From a virus, in the IMG/VR virus record IMGVR_UViG_3300044712_000573, positions 1-36,021 of that record: a stretch of 36,021 bases of DNA; one strand, 5' to 3'. The translations under genes and the position numbers were made by a program. The number at the start of each line of letters is the position of its first letter. The stretch's first letter is position 1. Under the pieces are notes generated by a model. That model was not told where the DNA came from. It ran no database searches and saw only the letters and a list, made by a program, of their open reading frames with translations. Below, piece after piece: positions 1-6,042 of this stretch.

Positions 1-2
1 TT

Positions 3-137
3 TATGACCCGAAGGATGGGGCCTTTGAGAAGTGGGTGCCAAGATCGGTCATTGAGGACGGTGACCAGCTTGAGGAAGGCTTGAACCAAGACATTGAGGT
101 GGCTGGGTGGTTTGCCACCAAAGAGGGCATTGAGTGA
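3..137 (+). CDS. C-terminal part of a small phage protein (gene spans the window edge)
   Basis: This is an open frame from the left edge to a TGA at 135-137, giving 44 residues with no start of its own. Joined through the 7-base terminal overlap to the fragment starting at 35948, it completes a 67-residue soluble protein. The pattern WVPRS followed later by VAGWFATKEGI resembles small phage proteins of unknown function that carry a W-[IVL]-P-[KR]-S element and end in a W-[FL]-A-x-K-E-G motif. I know no function for them. It lies between the RecB-like nuclease and the zinc-ribbon-like gene of the early operon. The family resemblance is from memory; the frame continuity is read directly. Confidence 0.75.
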   Translation, partial: YDPKDGAFEKWVPRSVIEDGDQLEEGLNQDIEVAGWFATKEGIE

Positions 138-172
138 ATATCGGTGAGCCAAGGTTGGCTTAAACCATGTTG

Positions 173-202
173 TGGCAGTGGTGGGGTGACCTGCCACTGC
201 CA
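173..202 (+). other. Intergenic hairpin between two early genes
   Basis: A perfect 9-bp inverted repeat, TGGCAGTGG (173-181) and CCACTGCCA (194-202), has a 12-base loop. No T-tract follows, so it is not a standard intrinsic terminator. It swallows the ATG at 202, which is one reason to place the next gene's start at 232. Confidence 0.55.
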
Positions 203-231
203 TGGCAAGGTCTTTCAAGTGGGGGCTTGGA

Positions 232-474
232 ATGAATAGCTGTGCGTGCGGTCTGCATTTTATTGGGGTGGGGAAATGTCCCCGGTGCCAGCGTGAGGAA
301 GCTCTCAGCACTGAGGTGACTAAGCTAAAAACTCACATCAAGTCCGTTGACAGTGTGCTGAGCCAAGTGGTTACCACGGCTGAAAGCACTGAGAGCTTGG
401 AAGCACGCTGCTACGTTATGCGTGACCTTTGCCGTGCTGCTCTCAATCTCAACCGTGAATGGGGGGCAAAATGA
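232..474 (+). CDS. Small zinc-ribbon-like early protein
   Basis: The product is 80 residues of unknown function. The N-terminus carries CACG and, about ten residues on, CPRC, a CxC...CxxC pattern typical of a small zinc-binding knuckle. The rest is polar and probably helical. The start at 232 is preferred over the in-frame ATG at 202, because 232 follows a GGGGG tract while 202 lies in a hairpin. The stop overlaps the next start as ATGA, suggesting translational coupling. Binding of zinc and nucleic acid is inferred only from the cysteine spacing. Confidence 0.65.
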   Translation: MNSCACGLHFIGVGKCPRCQREEALSTEVTKLKTHIKSVDSVLSQVVTTAESTESLEARCYVMRDLCRAALNLNREWGAK

Positions 475-692
475 AAAACATCATCAAAAACCACATGGCA
501 AAAAGCATGAGTCAGTCAATGACCATTGCCGTGAGTGACTTTCCTTGGTGGGTAAGATTGCTACTACCACTATTTCCGTGGCGCGTGATCTTTAAGCGTG
601 GGTTTTACTCTGGTGTAGCCTACTCAGCGGTGCTGCAGGACAAGGGGCACTATGGTAAGGCCATCATCAAAGCAATGGGGGCCATCAGGTGA
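471..692 (+). CDS. Hypothetical small early protein with hydrophobic segment
   Basis: The product is 73 residues, starting at an ATG that overlaps the previous stop (ATGA) with a G6 tract just upstream. An earlier in-frame ATG at 459 is less likely because the G-tract would then lie inside the gene. A hydrophobic, tryptophan- and proline-rich stretch (around residues 24-38, with PWWVRLLLPLFPW) could associate with or cross the membrane. The C-terminus is basic. The gene overlaps the helicase start as GTGA. I do not recognise the family. Confidence 0.6.
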   Translation: MKNIIKNHMAKSMSQSMTIAVSDFPWWVRLLLPLFPWRVIFKRGFYSGVAYSAVLQDKGHYGKAIIKAMGAIR

Positions 693-1963
693 TAAGGAAA
701 GGCATCAAGGTCCTAGACTTCCAGATGGCTGGTGGCAACTTTATCTGGAAAGCCAAGGCTTGCATCATCGGTGATGAGATGGGACTTGGTAAGACTTTGC
801 AGGCCCTGTACTTTGCTGACATGTGCAACATGAGGAGCTTAGTTGTCTGTCCAGCCTACCTCATTGACACTTGGAAAGCAGAGGTTGAGAAGTTTCTCAC
901 CCGGACCAATGCCACCATTGATTTTATTTCCTATGACATGCTGAAAAAGCAGAGCATGAAGTTTTTTGAGGACTATGATTTTGTCATTGCTGATGAGGTA
1001 CAATACCTCAAGTCTTTGAAGGCCCTCAGGACTCAAGCCTTTCACCAATGCTTTGAGACAGCCACACCGGATTACTTTGTTGGTCTGAGTGGCACACCTG
1101 TCAAGAATAGGGTTACTGAGTGGTACTCCCCACTCCTACTCATCTCAAAGCATCCATCCACGTCTAACGGTCTCAGGATGTCTGACTACTTCAAAAGTGA
1201 GCAGGCTTTCTGTGACTATTTCAGCCACTACAAAGAGCTAAATCTCAAAGTGCATGTGAGGACCCGTGGGGGCACCATGCTCAAAGACGTGAAGGTGAAA
1301 AAGTACACTGGCCTGAAACAAGGCAAGGTGAAGGCCCTCAAGAAACTTCTCAAGGGTAAGTACATCAGACGCAAAGCAGACAAAATTTTGGACTTGCCAC
1401 CACTCATTGAGAAGGTGGTGCAGTACCCAATAGCAGAGCTTAAAAAGCTTGATGAGAGGATGCAGGCTGACTTTCTTTACGGTGCCTCTCACCTCACTAC
1501 AACCAAGGCTCTCTCAGCCAAGGTAAAAGCCTACTTCACCTCAAAGTACGTCCTAGACATCATTGACCAAGCGGGGAGTGTAGTGGTTTTCACGGACCAC
1601 GTTGAGTCCTGTGAGGTCCTATTCACTGAAATCATGAAAAAGCACCCCGTGGGCATCATCCAGGGGAGTACCCCAGCCAAGAATAGGCACCAGCGGGTAG
1701 CTGAGTTGCAGGCTGGTAAGATCAAGGCCCTTGTGTGCACAATCGGTGCAGCCGGGGTGGGTTTTACGATGACCAAGGCATCTAACATTGTCATGAATGA
1801 TGTGTCATGGGTGCCCGGTGACAACTGGCAAGCCATCAAGCGCATCCATCGCATTGGTCAGGGAAACCCATGCTGTGTGCACTACATTGTGGGAAGTGAG
1901 ATTGACGGGCAGATTTTAAAAACGCTTAGGAGTAAAGAGCGGGAATTGAGAGAGGCACTATGA
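689..1963 (+). CDS. SNF2-family (DEAD-like) helicase/translocase
   Basis: This 424-residue SF2 ATPase starts at a GTG that overlaps the preceding stop. Visible motifs are GDEMGLGKT (Walker A, residues 28-36), ADEVQ (motif II, about 101-105, where cellular SNF2 proteins usually have DEAH), GLSGTP (motif III, about 132-137), a motif IV region VVFTDH near 300, GAAGVGF (motif V) and IHRIGQ (motif VI, about 386-391). Almost nothing precedes Walker A, so this is a minimal SNF2 engine without accessory domains. Phage homologues are common in replication operons, where they are thought to move along dsDNA, remodel protein-DNA complexes or help recombination. Here it sits among a methyltransferase and several nucleases. 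The family is very secure; the in vivo role is inferred. Confidence 0.93.
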   Translation: MIRKGIKVLDFQMAGGNFIWKAKACIIGDEMGLGKTLQALYFADMCNMRSLVVCPAYLIDTWKAEVEKFLTRTNATIDFISYDMLKKQSMKFFEDYDFVIADEVQYLKSLKALRTQAFHQCFETATPDYFVGLSGTPVKNRVTEWYSPLLLISKHPSTSNGLRMSDYFKSEQAFCDYFSHYKELNLKVHVRTRGGTMLKDVKVKKYTGLKQGKVKALKKLLKGKYIRRKADKILDLPPLIEKVVQYPIAELKKLDERMQADFLYGASHLTTTKALSAKVKAYFTSKYVLDIIDQAGSVVVFTDHVESCEVLFTEIMKKHPVGIIQGSTPAKNRHQRVAELQAGKIKALVCTIGAAGVGFTMTKASNIVMNDVSWVPGDNWQAIKRIHRIGQGNPCCVHYIVGSEIDGQILKTLRSKERELREAL

Positions 1964-2181
1964 CACTGAATGAGAAACAAAAAGAGCAGCTGACCAATGC
2001 AATTCTTGAGAAGAAAAAAGAGATGGTGCGCCGTGAGTTTTTCCACTTCCTTGTAAAGCTCTGCATTGCATCCTCAATGATGTTTTGCGCTGTAGCCGTA
2101 CTGCAGTGGGATATGCAGTGGTTTAGGGCTGGTGCTTTTTTCCTCATCACTGCAGTTGCTGCATCGGTGCTCTCATCATGA
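1960..2181 (+). CDS. Small two-span membrane protein
   Basis: The product is 73 residues. The first 28 are charged (many K and E), followed by two hydrophobic segments, roughly residues 28-46 and 53-72, that look like a helical hairpin. The start overlaps the helicase stop (ATGA) and the stop overlaps the methyltransferase start, so it is embedded in a coupled operon. It lies in the early arm, far from the lysis cassette, so a holin role is unlikely. A role in membrane attachment or superinfection immunity is possible but not shown. Confidence 0.65.
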   Translation: MTLNEKQKEQLTNAILEKKKEMVRREFFHFLVKLCIASSMMFCAVAVLQWDMQWFRAGAFFLITAVAASVLSS

Positions 2182-2750
2182 AATTCAAAGAGTCAGCCTT
2201 GGCTCACAAGTACCTTGATGGGCTGAATGGCATTGAGATTGGTGCCTCTGCACACAACCCCTTTGGCATAAAGGGGTGCATCAATGTGGACTACACCAGA
2301 GATGAGACACCCTTTACTCAAGAGCAGCTGAGGCTTTGCGGTGAAGTGGCCAAGGTGCATGTCACAGCCGTAGCTGACAAGCTGCCCTTTGAAAGTGGTA
2401 GCCTTGACTTTGTTTTGAGTAGCCATGTGCTTGAGCATTGCTGGGACCCCGTTGGCACTCTTGATGAGTGGATGCGGGTGGTAAAACATGGTGGATACAT
2501 CTTTATGGTTATACCCCACAAGGATAGGACCTTTGATAAGGACCGGCCACGGACTACGCTTGAGGAAATTGCCTTTAGGAAAAAGCCAGAGGTGGATGAC
2601 TTCAGACACTGGAATGTGTGGGTGACTCAGGACGTGATTGACCTGTGTGAGTTTATGCGTCTGCACGTTGTTGAATTTCAGGACGTGGATGACAAGGTTG
2701 GAAACGGTTTTACTATTGTGTTGCAAAAGGTGGACAGACCCAATGACTAA
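2178..2750 (+). CDS. Class I SAM-dependent methyltransferase (type 11-like)
   Basis: The product is 190 residues. GIEIGAS (residues 18-24) is the SAM-binding motif I, the acid after the second strand is in NVDY (about 37-40), and ADKLPFESGSLDFVLSSHV (about 67-84) followed by LEH is characteristic of Methyltransf_11 proteins. There is no DNA-MTase target-recognition region and no DPPY/NPPY or PC catalytic motif, so a small molecule, sugar or protein substrate is more likely than DNA. It is coupled to the genes before and after by short overlaps. In phages such enzymes are often linked to glycan or nucleotide modification; the substrate here is unknown. Confidence 0.85.
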   Translation: MKFKESALAHKYLDGLNGIEIGASAHNPFGIKGCINVDYTRDETPFTQEQLRLCGEVAKVHVTAVADKLPFESGSLDFVLSSHVLEHCWDPVGTLDEWMRVVKHGGYIFMVIPHKDRTFDKDRPRTTLEEIAFRKKPEVDDFRHWNVWVTQDVIDLCEFMRLHVVEFQDVDDKVGNGFTIVLQKVDRPND

Positions 2751-2934
2751 TTCAAAGTGGTATGCTTTCAAAATGTGGCTTTCTGACTGGGTGGCAAGGC
2801 ACCTGCCTGAGACAATCAAGCGTCATGTGCTCTACATCTTGGCAGACAGGGTGACTGAAAAACTCCCAGACCATGAGCACTCTGACTTATGGGGTATAAA
2901 CTTTGAGCAGCTGTACAAGACGTTAGGGGACTAA
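2743..2934 (+). CDS. Hypothetical small early protein
   Basis: The product is 63 residues, starting at an ATG that overlaps the methyltransferase end by 8 bases; a longer in-frame extension upstream lies wholly inside the methyltransferase gene. The protein is amphipathic and helical in character, starting MTNSKWYAFKMW and ending in a polar stretch. One base separates its stop from the next ATG. I see no recognisable domain. Confidence 0.6.
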   Translation: MTNSKWYAFKMWLSDWVARHLPETIKRHVLYILADRVTEKLPDHEHSDLWGINFEQLYKTLGD

Positions 2935-2935
2935 A

Positions 2936-3118
2936 ATGAAAGAGGCTACACGGTATCAGTACCAAAAAAGAATAGCTGAGCTTGAGGCACGGGTGAGAGA
3001 GTTGGAAAGGTGGCAAAGCTTTGGCCGTGAAGTTTATGACTGGCTTGTGGGCTGCATTGGTGGCACTCCCAACATTGCCTTTGGTCTAAAGCTATTCCGG
3101 CAAAAGGGGTTACTGTGA
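2936..3118 (+). CDS. Short coiled-coil protein
   Basis: The product is 60 residues. The N-terminal half, with RIAELEARVRELERW, has leucine/isoleucine heptad spacing and should form a short coiled coil. The C-terminal half is more hydrophobic. A GGGG tract precedes the ATG, and the stop overlaps the next gene's GTG start (GTGA). It could be an oligomerising partner of a neighbouring DNA enzyme; nothing in the sequence says which. Confidence 0.6.
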   Translation: MKEATRYQYQKRIAELEARVRELERWQSFGREVYDWLVGCIGGTPNIAFGLKLFRQKGLL

Positions 3119-3612
3119 GAGAGGCTACTTTCACTACTGAGCTACGCAACGCACTGGATAAGTGGGGGGCTTGGTCTTACAAAATTCCAGACTTCCCATA
3201 CAGACAAGCCTTGGTTACTCAATTCGCACCAGAGAAACCCTGTGACATCATCGCACTCAAAAAGGGCACCTTCTATGGCATTGAGACCAAGATGGCAAGG
3301 AAATGGGAAGCTTTTGGCATAAAGGACCTCACACGCTCTCAGCTGAGAAACCTGTACCTCATGCACCTGCAAGGGGGGCAAGCCTTGGTAGCCCTCTGTG
3401 TGCGTATTCCACAAGAGCGCATCAGGTACCGCTTTTTTAAATTCATTGACCTGCACACCAGACAGAGGTGGCTTGCAAAAGAGTTGAGAGAGCTAACGTG
3501 GGACCAGTATGAGGGCGGTGTGATTGTGCTGGAAAACAGTAAGACGTTGAAGGAAACTCAGGGAGTAAGCATAGAGCCTACTCCCTGTAAAATGTCACCT
3601 CACTTAGCGTAG
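3115..3612 (+). CDS. PD-(D/E)XK endonuclease, RecU/Holliday-junction-resolvase-like
   Basis: The product is 165 residues with a GTG start. A conserved acid near the N-terminus (FTTEL, E9) is followed by KPCDII (D44), then GIETK (E57 and K59) and a downstream Q-R-N helix. This is the D...ExK arrangement of the RecU-type fold, in which a strand ending in ExK is followed by an SF/AF loop, a Q..L helix and GGxA(L/F)VAL, all of which can be seen here. RecU-like phage enzymes cut branched DNA to clear recombination intermediates before packaging. The last 13 bases overlap the opposing regulator gene. A VRR-NUC-type assignment is the main alternative. Confidence 0.75.
   Translation: MREATFTTELRNALDKWGAWSYKIPDFPYRQALVTQFAPEKPCDIIALKKGTFYGIETKMARKWEAFGIKDLTRSQLRNLYLMHLQGGQALVALCVRIPQERIRYRFFKFIDLHTRQRWLAKELRELTWDQYEGGVIVLENSKTLKETQGVSIEPTPCKMSPHLA
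3559..3587. other. Perfect inverted repeat at the 3' end of the RecU-like gene
   Basis: CAGGGAGTA (3559-3567) and TACTCCCTG (3579-3587) form a perfect 9-bp stem with an 11-base loop, inside the coding end and just before the convergent stop codons. There is no T-tract. It could separate the two convergent transcripts. Its arms are one base away from the repeated octamer GGGGAGTA. Confidence 0.5.
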
Positions 3613-3770
3613 CTGGTGAGAAGGTCCTCAACCAAGGCTGTCCAAGTCTTGCCCTGATTTTTGCGTTTCTTGTCTGCACGCTTGAGCACCGTGTGAGGTA
3701 CCCAGACTTTCCAATATTTTTTGGTTTCCCGTGCAAGCTTCCCTGCCTTTTTTGTCTTTATCATTGTCAT
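3600..3770 (-). CDS. Small ribbon-helix-helix-like DNA-binding protein
   Basis: The product is 56 residues, very basic, in a frame too short for routine gene calling. AGGAGT at 3774-3779 lies six bases ahead of a second ATG and three ahead of the first (both in frame). The sequence fits a MetJ/Arc-type fold: a short strand (YWKVWVPH), helix A (TVLKRADKKRKNQGKT) and helix B (WTALVEDLLTSYA). Proteins of this size and fold are usually dimeric repressors. It is the only minus-strand gene inside the early arm, overlaps the RecU-like gene tail to tail by 13 bases, and is transcribed away from the second early operon through overlapping promoters, so autoregulation plus control of that operon is a natural inference. 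Confidence 0.75.
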   Translation of the reverse strand: MTMIKTKKAGKLARETKKYWKVWVPHTVLKRADKKRKNQGKTWTALVEDLLTSYAK

Positions 3771-3814
3771 TTACTCCTATTGTTGATTTTTCTGACAGTC
3801 CAAGATTGGTAGCA

Positions 3815-3837
3815 CTATTGCTTAGGTAAATCAATAG
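3815..3837. promoter_or_regulatory. Candidate operator (inverted CTATTG repeat)
   Basis: CTATTG (3815-3820) and CAATAG (3832-3837) form an inverted pair with 11 bases between them; a further CTATTG lies at 3778-3783. The pair sits just downstream of the predicted -10 of the regulator's own promoter, where a bound repressor would block it. The link to the ribbon-helix-helix protein is inference. Confidence 0.4.
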
Positions 3838-3866
3838 GGTATAGATGGGGAGTATTTCGTAGTCAA
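3838..3866 (-). promoter_or_regulatory. Predicted sigma-70-type promoter for the small regulator
   Basis: Read on the minus strand, TTGACT (3866-3861) is followed after 17 bases by TATACC (3843-3838). That is 5/6 and 4/6 matches to the sigma-70 consensus at ideal spacing. The -35 overlaps that of the divergent promoter, and one copy of GGGGAGTA (plus strand, 3847-3854) lies in the spacer. Confidence 0.5.
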
Positions 3867-3888
3867 GACTAACGCACTGTGCTAAAAT
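3860..3888 (+). promoter_or_regulatory. Predicted sigma-70-type promoter for the second early operon
   Basis: TAGTCA (3860-3865), a 17-base spacer and TAAAAT (3883-3888) match the consensus at 4/6 and 5/6. It faces right and lies 20 bases before the ATG at 3909, so the leader would be short. Its -35 overlaps the -35 of the opposing regulator promoter. Confidence 0.5.
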
Positions 3889-3908
3889 CAGAGCCAGAGG
3901 TGACTACT

Positions 3909-4145
3909 ATGAAAACCAAAGTATCCGTGAAATCCACGGACCCAAGAAAGCCAAAAATCATGGCCGCTTTAAAACGCCGCTCTGGTGCCAACCGGGTGAC
4001 CAATGTTGTAGAGCTTTGGACCCAATCAGGGGCACTGGCCGGGCACTATTTCAGGGGCCATTGCATGAAGCTCAACCCCACCACAGGCTTTTATGACAGC
4101 ATTGGTGAAACCACCATTGCAGCTGCAGAAGCTGGGTTGGAGTAA
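3909..4145 (+). CDS. Hypothetical basic protein, first gene of second early operon
   Basis: The product is 78 residues from an ATG preceded by AGAGGTGA at good spacing. The in-frame ATG at 3879 is rejected because it lies within the predicted promoter. The N-terminus is strongly basic (KPKIMAALKRRSGAN), followed by a compact segment with YFRGHCMKLNPTTGFYDSIGE. Basic charge and operon context suggest nucleic-acid contact, but I recognise no family. Confidence 0.65.
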   Translation: MKTKVSVKSTDPRKPKIMAALKRRSGANRVTNVVELWTQSGALAGHYFRGHCMKLNPTTGFYDSIGETTIAAAEAGLE

Positions 4146-4149
4146 ATTT

Positions 4150-4428
4150 ATGACATCAAGCCAATTTCAAGAGTGCATCAGACACTTATACTGCATGGGA
4201 CTTGAGGACTTCAGACGCACATGGGGCAGAAGTCCAGAGGGCATGGGTGACTACTATTGGGACAAATTTCTTGGTTTCAAGAAAAACCCAGCTGAATTTA
4301 TCTGCTACTTGGACGGTGGTGGGATGCGTGATCTATTCAGGGAATTTCAGAGGCACTTGAGCAAGGCCATAGACCCCAATGACGGTCTCAAGGCCAACCT
4401 TGATAAGCTCACGGGGGTGCGGTCATGA
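4150..4428 (+). CDS. Hypothetical early protein upstream of the Topo VI-like gene
   Basis: The product is 92 residues. The start at 4150 is supported by GGAG eight bases upstream (4138-4141); an earlier in-frame ATG at 4093 lies inside the preceding gene. It is aromatic-rich (several F, Y and W between residues 20 and 55) and soluble, with no clear motif. Its stop overlaps the next start as ATGA, so its product is probably made with the Topo VI-like protein and may work with it. That link is contextual only. Confidence 0.6.
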   Translation: MTSSQFQECIRHLYCMGLEDFRRTWGRSPEGMGDYYWDKFLGFKKNPAEFICYLDGGGMRDLFREFQRHLSKAIDPNDGLKANLDKLTGVRS

Positions 4429-5327
4429 CACTCATCAAGTACATAGACCGTCGTTTTGCACCCAGTGCTTTGGAAACCATCAAGGTGGCCAATGGCATCA
4501 TTGCTGAGTATCAAAAGCAGGGCTTTGACCTGACCCTGAGGCAGCTGTACTACCAGTTTGTTGCCCGTGGTATTCTTGCCAACAAGCTCATTGAGTACAA
4601 GAAACTGGGGAGTATCATAAATGATGCCCGGCTTGCTGGACTCATCAGCTGGGATGCCATTGTTGACCGCACTCGAAACCTGCAGGGTAACAACCACTGG
4701 AATAGTCCACAGGACATTGTTGCAGCCTGTGTAAATCAGTACAAGGTGGACAAGTGGGCCAACCAACCCAACCACGTTGAGGTGTGGATTGAGAAAGACG
4801 CACTCATTGGTGTCATTGAGAAGGTCTGCAGAGAGCTTGATGTGTCCTACTTCTCTTGCAGGGGCTACACCTCTCAGTCAGAGATGTGGTCAGCTGGGAT
4901 GCGGTTGAAGCGTCACAAGAGCAATGGACAACAACCACATGTCATCCACCTTGGTGACCATGACCCAAGTGGTAAGGACATGACCCGTGACATTGATGAC
5001 CGGCTTGCCCTATTCATTGGTGGTGCTGGGTGCAAGGTCAACCGCATTGCTCTCAACATGGACCAAGTTGAGAAGTACAACCCGCCACCCAACCCAGCCA
5101 AGACTACTGACAAGAGGGCCAAGCGATACATTGAGGAGTATGGCCATGACTCTTGGGAGTTGGATGCCCTTGACCCACCCGTGATTGAAAAACTCATCCG
5201 TAAAGAGGTGCTGAAACTGAGAGATGAGGACCTGTGGGGTGAGATGGTGGAAAAAGAGGACAGGCACAAGCGGGTGTTGCAGGACTCAATGGACAACATG
5301 CCGGATGAGGATGAGGACGATGAGTAA
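4425..5327 (+). CDS. Topoisomerase VI subunit A / Spo11-like protein (Mini-A-like)
   Basis: The product is 300 residues. The N-terminal part has LTLRQLYYQFVARG (36-49), matching the helix of the Topo VI-A/Spo11 winged-helix domain that holds the catalytic tyrosine (Y42 or Y43). A Toprim domain follows: VWIEKDAL supplies the metal-binding glutamate (E123), and HLGDHDPSGKD (175-185) supplies the DxD pair (D178, D180; DPDPYG in cellular enzymes). The C-terminus is an acidic tail (DNMPDEDEDDE). No GHKL ATPase subunit B is encoded anywhere in the window. Short B-less A subunits from mobile elements have been described as Mini-A. Plausible roles are DNA cleavage or nicking in replication or recombination; the activity here is untested. 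Confidence 0.85.
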   Translation: MTLIKYIDRRFAPSALETIKVANGIIAEYQKQGFDLTLRQLYYQFVARGILANKLIEYKKLGSIINDARLAGLISWDAIVDRTRNLQGNNHWNSPQDIVAACVNQYKVDKWANQPNHVEVWIEKDALIGVIEKVCRELDVSYFSCRGYTSQSEMWSAGMRLKRHKSNGQQPHVIHLGDHDPSGKDMTRDIDDRLALFIGGAGCKVNRIALNMDQVEKYNPPPNPAKTTDKRAKRYIEEYGHDSWELDALDPPVIEKLIRKEVLKLRDEDLWGEMVEKEDRHKRVLQDSMDNMPDEDEDDE

Positions 5328-5556
5328 GACAGCACTTTTAATTTTTGTGTGTCTCACCCCAGTGGCCTATGCCACTACGGGGTGGGATGCACAAAAGGCT
5401 CTGGTCACCATTGAGATTGTGGCCACTGAGCCAGCGGTGGACTTAGATTTTTTGAATGACTGTGAGTATCTTTTTTACGGGTATTGTCTGGGAAGCGGTG
5501 GGGACTGCCCTAAGTTTCCTAAAATTGAAAGTGAGGAGTATGACCATGAAAAATAA
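5320..5556 (+). CDS. Small exported (periplasmic) protein with signal peptide
   Basis: The product is 78 residues. The first 18 (MSKTALLIFVCLTPVAYA) are a classic Sec signal ending in an AYA cleavage site, and there is no lipobox cysteine at the cut. The mature part of about 60 residues is acidic and carries a cluster of three cysteines in a DCEY...GYC...GDC pattern that could form a disulfide. It overlaps the Topo VI-like gene by 8 bases and the TM2 gene by 11. Export during early expression suggests action on the envelope, for example superinfection exclusion; that is inference. Confidence 0.7.
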   Translation: MSKTALLIFVCLTPVAYATTGWDAQKALVTIEIVATEPAVDLDFLNDCEYLFYGYCLGSGGDCPKFPKIESEEYDHEK

Positions 5557-5803
5557 AACCACGGCTGCATTGCTTGCTCTGTGTCTGGGTGCCATCGGTG
5601 TGCATAAATTCTACCTTGGTGAAGGTGGAAAGGGTTTCATGTACTTCCTTCTGGGTTTCACTGGCATCTCAGTGTTGCTGGGGATTATTGACAGTCTCAG
5701 CCTATTCACCATGGACCAGAGAAGGTTTGACGCCATGTACAACTACGGCTATCTGCCTCAGAGCCAAGACCGCTTTCAAGATCGGCAAGTGAGCAGAAGT
5801 TAG
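5546..5803 (+). CDS. TM2-domain membrane protein
   Basis: The product is 86 residues. AGGAG at 5534-5538 gives seven-base spacing to this ATG; another ATG at 5540 is too close. Residues 7-50 match a TM2 domain: a first span with LCLGAIGVHKFYLG, a short GGKG turn, and a second span ending in GIIDSL. This places it in the inner membrane with a 35-residue polar tail. TM2 proteins are widespread in bacteria and are sometimes carried by phages, with no agreed function. It is the last gene before the terminator at 5833, paired with an exported protein. Confidence 0.85.
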   Translation: MKNKTTAALLALCLGAIGVHKFYLGEGGKGFMYFLLGFTGISVLLGIIDSLSLFTMDQRRFDAMYNYGYLPQSQDRFQDRQVSRS

Positions 5804-5832
5804 GCCAGCAAAGTAGTAAACCGCTGGCTATG

Positions 5833-5878
5833 GGCTTGGCACTCTCAATGACCGGATGAGTGCCAAGCCTTTCTTTTT
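5833..5878 (+). terminator. Strong intrinsic terminator of the early arm
   Basis: A perfect 12-bp stem, GGCTTGGCACTC (5833-5844) and GAGTGCCAAGCC (5858-5869), has a 13-base loop and is followed by TTTCTTTTT (about 5870-5878). It ends plus-strand transcription 30 bases after the TM2 gene, exactly where the early and late arms converge. Read on the minus strand there is no T-tract, so it works in one direction only. Confidence 0.9.
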
Positions 5879-6042
5879 ACCACCAGCCCCAAAGCTTCCA
5901 AAACCTCTTTTGACGCCTTAAAACTGCCCTTGTAGCCATCAAAATACCCCCTTTTTGACTCGTTTCCGGTGTGGTAGTGTACTTGTACACTGCCACAACT
6001 AGAGCGGAATGAAGCGGGGACCAGCACTGTCAACCCACCCAT
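5845..6042 (-). CDS. Possible last gene of the late arm (hypothetical)
   Basis: This 65-residue frame begins at an ATG inside the phosphoesterase gene (44-base overlap) and ends within the terminator stem. Its C-terminal half, including SKRGYFDGYKGSFKASKEVL, is well-behaved protein sequence that lies wholly downstream of the phosphoesterase stop, which argues for real coding. The start is weakly supported and could lie elsewhere. The family is unknown. The alternative is that this is non-coding trailer sequence. Confidence 0.4.
   Translation of the reverse strand: MGGLTVLVPASFRSSCGSVQVHYHTGNESKRGYFDGYKGSFKASKEVLEALGLVVKRKAWHSSGH
5971..5996. promoter_or_regulatory. 26-bp near-perfect palindrome at the convergence point
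   Basis: Two 12-base arms, GTGGTAGTGTAC (5971-5982) and GTACACTGCCAC (5985-5996), are separated by TT, with one mismatch. The two-base centre is too tight for an RNA hairpin but is typical of a protein-binding operator or recombinase core. It lies three bases from the phosphoesterase stop. The binding protein is unknown. Confidence 0.45.

Noticed and set aside
202-231. Earlier ATG at 202 for the zinc-ribbon-like gene
   Set aside because: It lies in a 9-bp hairpin arm with no ribosome site; 232 follows a GGGGG tract.
2193-2819. 208-residue minus-strand ORF over the methyltransferase
   Set aside because: Antisense to a gene with clear SAM-binding motifs; no motif of its own.
3628-3834. 68-residue minus-strand ORF overlapping the RHH gene in another frame
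   Set aside because: It has no ribosome site and a polar, motif-free sequence; the 3600-3770 frame has AGGAGT and a recognisable fold pattern.
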